This document shows positions 20,532-27,433 of a DNA stretch of 27,433 bases, one piece after another. Positions within the stretch are counted from its first letter, which is position 1, and the number at the start of each line of letters is the position of its first letter. The stretch is taken from the NCBI GenBank assembly GCA_000310025.1, contig FN649726.1:1424108-1451540 (forward strand). Reading direction: 5' to 3'. This DNA is from Ectocarpus siliculosus. Taxonomy: Eukaryota; Sar; Phaeophyceae; Ectocarpales; Ectocarpaceae. The notes below the pieces were generated by a model. The model did not search any database. It had not been told where the DNA came from and saw only the letters and a program-made list of their open reading frames with translations. The translations under genes and the position numbers were made by a program.

Positions 20532-20995
20532 TTCGGCCGGTATACCTTGTCCATCTACAGTGATGTGTTTGTTCCTTCAAGCGGAGGACAAGTTTTTCGT
20601 TTTCTAGAGGAACAAAGCGACACCCGGAAAGAGAAACTGGAGCTGTCGCCCCGCTTTTATTCGATTCTGCGGACTCTCTACCGCCCCCTAGAATCAACAA
20701 TCAGCGCGCCGTCGGGGTTTCTGCATACCCCACCACGTCGAGGAGATCGGCACAGAAGGAGCGGTGGTCTCTCCCTTGGCAGCACAACAAAAGAAATACC
20801 AAAATCGGCAAAATATCACAGTTTAATACATCTCGTCATCGTCGCGCCGCGCGGAGGGGTTTCGGGAGGGATTCGCTGTCCCCTACTCGGGGCCGTTCGT
20901 GGTCGGTCGTGCCTGTGCGGTCGGGCTGTTCGCGCCGTCGATCGGGCGAAGCGCGTCGCGCGCGAACAAAGCGTCGTCGGGGGCGGGTACCTTAC
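19212..20995 (-). other. FAS1 intron, 1,784 bp (longest complete intron)
   Basis: Phase 1 intron with donor GTAAGG. It separates the alternating-module exons from the long-module exons. It carries the CAG tract at 20468-20526; otherwise no coding signal is seen. Confidence 0.65.
20468..20526. repeat. (CAG)n microsatellite in intron
   Basis: About 20 CAG units on the plus strand with a single CAA interruption, inside an intron of the large gene. Confidence 0.9.
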
Positions 20996-21571
20996 CTGGA
21001 GACTGCGTCCATTCGCGCAGGGCGGCCACAGGAGTTAGGGTGGTACCGGGCGAGGCGGTCCATTCGCGTTGGGGGGCGGGCGTGGCACCGGGGGATGCGG
21101 TCCAAGGGGCTGCTGGCGCCCAGGTGGCACCGGGGGAAGCAGTCCATTCGCGTAGGGCGGGCACAGGAGCTAGGGTGGTACCGGGGGATGCGGTCCATTC
21201 GCGTTGGGGAGCGAGGGTAGCACCGGGGGATGCGGTCCAAGGCGCGGCGGGCGCCCAGGTGGCACCGGGAGATGCAGTCCACTCGCGTTGGGGAGCGGGA
21301 GTGGCACCGGGGGAAGCGGTCCACGGGGCCGCGGGTGCCCAAGTGGCGCCGGGGGAAGCGGTCCATGGGGCAGCGGGTGCAACCGTTTGGACTTCGGTGG
21401 GTGGAGGGGTCCATTCGCGTTGGGGAGTGGCGGTAGCACCGGGGGGAGCGGTCCATGGCGCGGCGGGTGCCCATGTGGCACCGGGGGAAGCTGTCCACGG
21501 GGCAGCAGGTGCCCACGTTTGTTTTTCGGTGGGAGGAGGGGTCCATTCGCGTTGTGGCGCGGGGGTGGCTC
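20996..21571 (-). CDS. Stalk exon of FAS1 gene mixing both module dialects (192 codons)
   Basis: A 576-nt exon, phase 1-1, with acceptor CATGTCAG and donor GTAAGG. Its 5' half has long modules (REWTPPPTEKQTWAP and REWTPPPTEVQTVAP) like the exons to the right. Its 3' half has short modules and two GTTL-type VPALREW/VAALREW units like the exons at 13-17 kb. It is therefore a bridge between the two repeat families. Confidence 0.8.
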
Positions 21572-22246
21572 CTGACATGTCCAAGATATTCCAAAAGGGG
21601 AAACCATGGGTGGAAGCGGAGTGAACAACGAGGCTAGCTTAACCACGTCGGCGAACCACTAGCAGCAGAGCAAAAGGAAGCACGATCTCACTTTTCTTCT
21701 CCTGTGTAACGATAAAGAATATAGAGAGGGCACGCCGCATGTTTTCTAGACTACTCGAATCATGTATGTTGGCGTACGCTTGTAGGGTAACGACGCAGCA
21801 CCTCTTCCAACCAGTAGCGATAGCAGCAGGAAAATATATAAATATGAAAGCGACCCACACGGGCGGGGGCCTGCATTCGTCTTCTGTGCTTGTGCTGGCA
21901 AAGTCGTATACCGCAGGACCGCCGTCGATGTGCGGACGAACGGCCGCGCACACGTGTGGGAGGTGAGTTTTCGTTTCCTTCTCTATCATGCCGTTTAGTT
22001 CCGGTGTTGACTTTTCTTACGGTGGGGTTTCGCAAAAATCCTTCCATCGCCGGTCGTTCGTTCGTTCGTATATCATAGACAGCATGAGCAATACGTGCCT
22101 CGGCAAAGCTTGGACAAATTGATGTTCCCTTCCGAAATAGCCACTGGTCGCAAGACCCTCCGGAATTAAATTAAACACCGAAGGGTTAAGGAGCTATGAT
22201 GACGTAAATCTGTGTAGCATTTCCATGATGACAACATCGTGGATAC
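21572..22246 (-). repeat. Intron copy I of duplicated exon-intron block
   Basis: A 675-bp phase 1 intron, highly similar along its length to 23093-23789, 25265-25956 and 27031-27433. It has a single AAATTAAACACCGAAGGG unit (about 22167-22185), where copies II and III have two. It also has private differences near 21850 (CACACGGGCGGGGGCC). Confidence 0.85.
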
Positions 22247-23092
22247 CTGGGGAAGCGGTCCACGGGACTGCTGGTGCCCAAGTGGTACCGGGGGAAGCAG
22301 TCCATGGGGCCGCGGGTGCAACCGTTTGTTTTTCGGTGGGAGGAGGGGTCCATTCGCGTTGGGGAGCGGGGGTAGCACCGGGGGAAGCGGTCCACGGGGC
22401 CGCCGGTGCCCCGGTGGCACCGGGGGATGCGGTCCACTCGCGTTGGGCAGCGGGTGCAACCGTTTGTACCTCTGCTGGGGGAGGGGTCCATTCGCGTTGG
22501 GGAGCGGCGGTAGCACCGGGGGAAGCAGTCCACGGGGCTGCTGGTGCCCATGTTGCACCGGGGGATGCAGTCCATTCGCGTTGGGGAGCGGGAGTGGCAC
22601 CGGGGGATGCGGTCCATGGGGCGGCCGGTGCCCATGTGGCACCGGGGGATGCAGTCCACTCGCGTTGGGCAGCGGGTGCAACCGTTTGTACCTCTGCTGG
22701 GGGTGGGGTCCATTCGCGTTGGGGCGCGGCGGTAGCACCGGGGGAAGCAGTCCACGGGGCTGCTGGTGCCCATGTGGCACCGGGAGATGCAGTCCATTCG
22801 CGTTGGGGAGCGGGAGTGGCACCGGGGGAAGCGGTCCACTCGCGTTGGGCAGCGGGTGCAACCGTTTGTACCTCTGCTGGGGGAGGGGTCCATTCGCGTT
22901 GGGGCGCGGCGGTAGCACCGGGGGAAGCAGTCCACGGGGCTGCTGGTGCCCATGTGGCACCGGGAGAAGCGGTCCATGGCGCGGCGGGTGCCCATGTGGC
23001 ACCGGGGGAGGCGGTCCACGGGGCAGCAGGTGCCCACGTTTGTTTTTCGGTAGGAGGAGGGGTCCATTCGCGTTGTGGCGCGGGGGTGGCTC
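22247..23092 (-). CDS. Stalk exon of FAS1 gene, long modules (282 codons)
   Basis: An 846-nt exon, phase 1-1, with acceptor CATGTCAG and donor GTATCC. It mixes GATWAPAAPWTASP with long units GATAAPQREWTPPP-AEVQTVAPAAQREWTASP and the EKQT form. It shares both flanks with the exon at 25957-27030, showing a common origin by block duplication. Confidence 0.8.
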
Positions 23093-23789
23093 CTGACATG
23101 CCCAAGATATTCCAAAAGGGGAAACCATGGGTGGAAGCGAAGTGAACAACGAGGCTAGCTGAACCACGTCGGCGAGCCACTAGCAGCAGAGCAAAAGGAA
23201 GCACGATCTCACTTTTCTTCTCCAGTGTAACGATAAAGAACATAGAGAGGGCACGCCGCATGTTTTCTAGACTACTCGAATCATGTATGTTGGCGTACGC
23301 TTGTAGGGTAACGACGCAGCACCTCTTCCAATCAGTTGCGATAGCAGCAGGAAAATATATAAATATGAAAGCGACCCTCATGGGCGGACCTGTATTCGTC
23401 TTCTGTGCTTGTGCCGGCAAAGTCGTATACCGCAGGACCGCCGTCGATGTGCGGACGAACGGCCGCGCACACGTGTGGGATGTGAGTTTTCGTTTCCTTC
23501 TCTATCATGCCGTTTAGTTCGACTTTTCTTACGGTGGGGTTTCGCAAAAACTCCTTCCTTCGCCGGTCGTTCGTTCGTTCGTTCGTTCGTTAGCATATCA
23601 TAGACAGCATGAGCATTACGTGCCTCGGCAAAGCTTGGACAAATTGATGTTCCCTTCCGAAATAGCCACTGGTCGCAAGACCCTCCGGAATTAAATTAAA
23701 CACCGAAGGGAAATTAAACACCGAAGGGTTAAGCAGCTATGATGATGTAAATCTGTGTAGCATTTCCATGATGACAACATCGTTGATAC
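23093..23789 (-). repeat. Intron copy II of duplicated exon-intron block
   Basis: A 697-bp phase 1 intron. Compared with copy I it lacks CGGTGTTGA near 23520, has a longer CGTT tract (about 23566-23590), and carries the doubled AAATTAAACACCGAAGGG unit (about 23693-23728). Confidence 0.85.
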
Positions 23790-24419
23790 CTGGGGAAGCG
23801 GTCCACGGGGCTGCTGGTGCCCATGTGGCACCGGGGGAAGCAGTCCATGGGGCCGCGGGTGCAACCGTTTGTTTTTCGGTGGGAGGAGGGGTCCATTCGC
23901 GCTGAGGTGCGGGGGTAGCACCGGGGGAAGCGGTCCACGGGGCCGCCGGTGCCCAAGTGGCACCGGGGGATGCGGTCCACTCGCGTTGGGCAGCGGGTGC
24001 AACCGTTTGTACCTCTGCTGGGGGAGGGGTCCATTCGCGTTGGGGAGCGGCGGTAGCACCGGGGGAAGCAGTCCACGGGGCTGCTGGTGCCCAAGTGGCA
24101 CCGGGGGATGCGGTCCACGGGGCGGCAGGTGCCCATGTGGCACCGGGAGATGCGGTCCACTCGCGTTGGGCAGCGGGTGCAATCGTTTGTACCTCTGCTG
24201 GGGGAGGGGTCCATTCGCGTTGGGGCGCGGCGGTAGCACCGGGGGAAGCAGTCCATTCGCGTTGGGGAGCGGGAGTGGCACCGGGGGAAGCGGTCCACGG
24301 GGCCGCTGGTGCCCAAGTGGCACCGGGGGATGCGGTCCACTCGCGCTGGGCAGCGGGTGCAACCGTTTGCACTTCGGTAGGGGGAGGGGTCCATTCGCGT
24401 TGAGGTGCGGGGGTGGCTC
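23790..24419 (-). CDS. Stalk exon of FAS1 gene, long modules (210 codons)
   Basis: A 630-nt exon, phase 1-1, with acceptor TATATCAG and donor GTATCA. It has the same long-module set as its neighbours (EVQTVAP, EVQTIAP, EKQTVAP) and the same 3' end as the exon at 25957-27030. Its acceptor side belongs to a diverged intron, so it marks the edge of a two-exon duplication unit. Confidence 0.8.
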
Positions 24420-24958
24420 CTGATATACCCAAGGTGTTCACAAGGGGAAGCGATGAGTGATAACGGTGTGAAAACGAAGGCTGGCTTCACTGCCTGTAAG
24501 ACTGTAAGAGCCACTTGCAGCACAATAAAAAGAGGATCACGGTCAAAAAAATAATGGATTTTGATTACATGCACACGGACGATTGTAATCGAATAGGAAA
24601 GAGCACGCACGACCATACCGTCTATGTGGCGTGGCTCAAGCCGAGAACGTCTCGTCACCTGTGTCGGTACGCTCTCGTGCGGCGACGACGGGGGCAGCAG
24701 AAAGAACAAGGTACACACGTGCTTTTCGCGCGAACGATCGCCTTCTGAGCTTGTACTGCCGAAGTGTATACCGCAAGATCGATGTGCACAAGACATCGCA
24801 CACGTCTAGCGGTAATCGGACAGCAGTGTCCCCTGGTCTTTCTTGACCGTACTCGCGTCGTCGTTCGGGTGTGTTCTTATCGCGCGGCCGGTTTCGGAAT
24901 GCTATTGAGTCGATCGCTCGTTCGAATCCGAACCGGCACAAACCAACCGAAATCATAC
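24420..24958 (-). repeat. Diverged older intron copy
   Basis: A 539-bp phase 1 intron with patchy similarity to copies I-IV, for example AAGGGGAAGCGATGAGTG near the acceptor and TGTATACCGCAAGATCGATGTG near 24763-24785. It looks like an older relative of the same block. The donor side (about 24900-24958) is unrelated to the other copies. Confidence 0.6.
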
Positions 24959-25264
24959 CTGGGGAAGCGGTCCATGGGGCTGCTGGTGCCCAAGTGGCAC
25001 CGGGGGAAGCAGTCCAAGGCGGGGCGGGTGCCCAGGTGGCACCGGGGGAAGCGGTCCATGGGGCAGCGGGTGCAACCGTTTGGACTTCGGTGGGTGGAGG
25101 GGTCCATTCGCGTTGGGGAGCGGCGGTAGCACCGGGGGAAGCGGTCCATGGCGCGGCGGGTGCCCATGTGGCACCGGGGGAGGCGGTCCACGGGGCAGCA
25201 GGTGCCCACGTTTGTTTTTCGGTGGGGGGAGGGGTCCATTCGCGTTGTGGCGCGGGGGTGGCTC
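24959..25264 (-). CDS. Stalk exon of FAS1 gene (102 codons)
   Basis: A 306-nt exon, phase 1-1, with acceptor CATGTCAG and donor GTATGA. It has one EKQTWAP and one EVQTVAP long module plus GATWAPAAPWTASP units, one with PP in place of AP (WAPAPPW). Its 5' part is shared with the exons at 20996, 22247 and 25957. Confidence 0.8.
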
Positions 25265-25956
25265 CTGACATGTCCAAGATATTCCAAAAGGGGAAACCAT
25301 GGGTGGAAGCGAAGTGAACAACGAGGCTAGCTGAACCACGTCGGCGAGCCACTAGCAGCAGAGCAAAAGGAAGCACGGTCTCACTTTTCTTCTCCTGTGT
25401 AACGATAAAGAATATAGAGAGGGCACGCCGCATGTTTTCTAGACTACTCGAATCATGTATGTTGGCGTACGCTCGTAGGGTAACGACGCAGCACCTCTTC
25501 CAACCAGTAGCGATAGCAGCAGGAAAATATATAAATATGAAAGCGACCCTCATGGGCGGACCTGTATTCGTCTTCTGTGCTTGTGCCGGCAAAGTCGTAT
25601 ACCGCAGGACCGCCGTCGATGTGCGGACGAACGGCCGCGCACACGTGTGGGAGGTGAGTTTTCGTTTCCTTCTCTATCATGCCGTTTAGTTCCGGTGTTG
25701 ACTTTTCTTACGGTGGGGTTTCGCAAAAACTCCTTCCTTCGCCGGTCGTTCGTTCGTTCGTATATCATAGACAGCATGAGCATTACGTGCCTCGGCAAAG
25801 CTTGGACAAATTGATGTTCCCTTCCGAAATAGCCACTGGTCGCAAGACCCTCCGGAATTAAATTAAACATCGAAGGGAAATTAAACACCGAAGGGTTAAG
25901 CAGCTATGATGATGTAAATCTGTGTAGCATTTCCATGATGACAACATCGTTGATAC
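25265..25956 (-). repeat. Intron copy III of duplicated exon-intron block
   Basis: A 692-bp phase 1 intron. It is nearly identical to copy IV (27031 onward) over the visible 400 bp, and shares the doubled AAATTAAACA unit with copy II. Confidence 0.85.
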
Positions 25957-27030
25957 CTGGGGAAGCGGTCCACGGGGCTGCTGGTGCCCAAGTGGTACCG
26001 GGGGAAGCAGTCCATGGGGCCGCGGGTGCAACCGTTTGTTTTTCGGTGGGAGGAGGGGTCCATTCGCGCTGAGGTGCGGGGGTAGCACCGGGGGAAGCGG
26101 TCCACGGGGCCGCCGGTGCCCAAGTGGCACCGGGGGATGCGGTCCACTCGCGTTGGGCAGCGGGTGCAACCGTTTGTACCTCTGCTGGGGGAGGGGTCCA
26201 TTCGCGTTGGGGAGCGGCGGTAGCACCGGGGGAAGCAGTCCACGGGGCTGCTGGTGCCCAAGTGGCACCGGGGGAAGCGGTCCACGGGGCCGCCGGTGCC
26301 CAAGTGGCACCGGGAGATGCGGTCCACTCGCGTTGGGCAGCGGGTGCAACCGTTTGTACCTCTGCTGGGGGAGGGGTCCATTCGCGTTGGGGCGCGGCGG
26401 TAGCACCGGGGGAAGCAGTCCACGGGGCCGCTGGTGCCCATGTGGCACCGGGGGAAGCGGTCCACGGGGCCGCCGGTGCCCAAGTGGCACCGGGGGATGC
26501 GGTCCACTCGCGTTGGGCAGCGGGTGCAACCGTTTGTACCTCTGCTGGGGGAGGGGTCCATTCGCGTTGGGGCGCGGCGGTAGCACCGGGGGAAGCAGTC
26601 CATTCGCGTTGGGGAGCGGGAGTGGCACCGGGGGAAGCGGTCCACGGGGCGGCCGGTGCCCAAGTGGCACCGGGGGATGCAGTCCACTCGCGTTGGGCAG
26701 CGGGTGCAACCGTTTGTACCTCTGCTGGGGGAGGGGTCCATTCGCGTTGGGGTGCGGCGGTAGCACCGGGGGAAGCAGTCCACGGGGCCGCTGGTGCCCA
26801 TGTGGCACCGGGGGAAGCAGTCCACGGGGCCGCGGGTGCAACCGTTTGTTTTTCGGTGGGAGGAGGGGTCCATTCGCGCTGAGGTGCGGGGGTAGCACCG
26901 GGGGAAGCGGTCCACGGGGCCGCCGGTGCCCAAGTGGCACCGGGGGATGCGGTCCACTCGGCAGCAGGTGCCCACGTTTGTTTTTCGGTGGGGGGAGGGG
27001 TCCATTCGCGTTGTGGCGCGGGGGTGGCTC
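25957..27030 (-). CDS. Longest stalk exon of FAS1 gene (358 codons), most 5' in window
   Basis: A 1,074-nt exon, phase 1-1, with acceptor CATGTCAG and donor GTATCA. It contains four near-identical AEVQTVAPAAQREW long modules, two EKQTVAP and one EKQTWAP module, with GATWAPAAPWTASP units between. Near 26955-26965 a hybrid unit (WAPAAEWTASP) marks a recombination or deletion junction between a QREW and an APW module. The gene continues beyond the right edge. No start codon or signal peptide is visible in the window, so the N-terminus is unknown. Confidence 0.8.
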
Positions 27031-27433
27031 CTGACATGTCCAAGATATTCCAAAAGGGGAAACCATGGGTGGAAGCGAAGTGAACAACGAGGCTAGCTGA
27101 ACCACGTCGGCGAGCCACTAGCAGCAGAGCAAAAGGAAGCACGGTCTCACTTTTCTTCTCCTGTGTAACGATAAAGAATATAGAGAGGGCACGCCGCATG
27201 TTTTCTAGACTACTCGAATCATGTATGTTGGCGTACGCTCGTAGGGTAACGACGCAGCACCTCTTCCAACCAGTAGCGATAGCAGCAGGAAAATATATAA
27301 ATATAAAAGCGACCCTCATGGGCGGACCTGTATTCGTCTTCTGTGCTTGTGCCGGCAAAGTCGTATACCGCAGGACCGCCGTCGATGTGCGGACGAACGG
27401 CCGCGCACACGTGTGGGAGGTGAGTTTTCGTTT
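27031..27433 (-). repeat. Intron copy IV, cut by window edge
   Basis: The first-seen 403 bp of an intron nearly identical to 25265-25667. It implies that at least one more upstream exon lies to the right. Confidence 0.85.

Noticed and set aside
13192-27030. CRISPR-like array (regular short repeats)
   Set aside because: The units are contiguous coding modules without unique spacers, interrupted by introns, in a eukaryotic gene.

Overview
The window looks like nuclear DNA of a GC-rich stramenopile, most probably a brown alga related to Ectocarpus. This is inferred from the GC-rich exons, the many GT-AG introns of about 0.25-1.8 kb, the trinucleotide (CAG/CTG) microsatellites, and the combination of FAS1 domains with very large low-complexity extracellular repeats. 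Nothing bacterial (operons, Shine-Dalgarno sites) is seen. All supported protein genes lie on the minus strand.

Layout by coordinate. (1) 304-1903 holds the 5' two exons of a gene encoding ankyrin repeats, a low-complexity linker and a metallo-beta-lactamase-fold (RNase Z-like) hydrolase; its 3' end lies beyond base 1. (2) 1904-6571 is mostly intergenic. It contains a well-folded tRNA-Ala(AGC) at 3173-3245 (minus), a tRNA-like short dispersed repeat, and no other supported gene. (3) 6572-27433 is one very large minus-strand gene whose 5' end lies beyond the right edge. Transcription runs right to left.

The large gene has 20 recognisable exons in the window (about 9 kb of coding sequence, just under 3,000 codons, with a 100-N gap inside it). 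The first 14 exons in transcript order (27030 down to 10631) encode nothing but tandem Trp/Pro/Ala/Thr modules of 14-32 residues, such as GATPAPQREWTASP and GATWAPAAPWTASP. Every module exon that is complete begins and ends in the same phase (1-1), and the intron always splits the Gly codon of the WTASP-G junction. Exons can therefore be gained or lost without a frame change. The last six exons (10265 down to 6572) finish the modules and then encode four FAS1 (fasciclin) domains, one transmembrane helix and a short cytoplasmic tail. The product is best read as a giant type I cell-surface or cell-wall-anchored adhesion protein with a long AGP-like Pro/Ala/Ser/Thr stalk.

The right-hand third (20996-27433) has grown by duplication of exon-plus-intron blocks: four copies of the same ~0.69 kb intron are present, with very high similarity. 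The middle exons (13.2-15.1 kb) carry a 135-bp higher-order repeat, and an assembly gap sits between two nearly identical exon ends. The repeat exons are open in all six frames, so long antisense reading frames there should not be taken as genes without other evidence.
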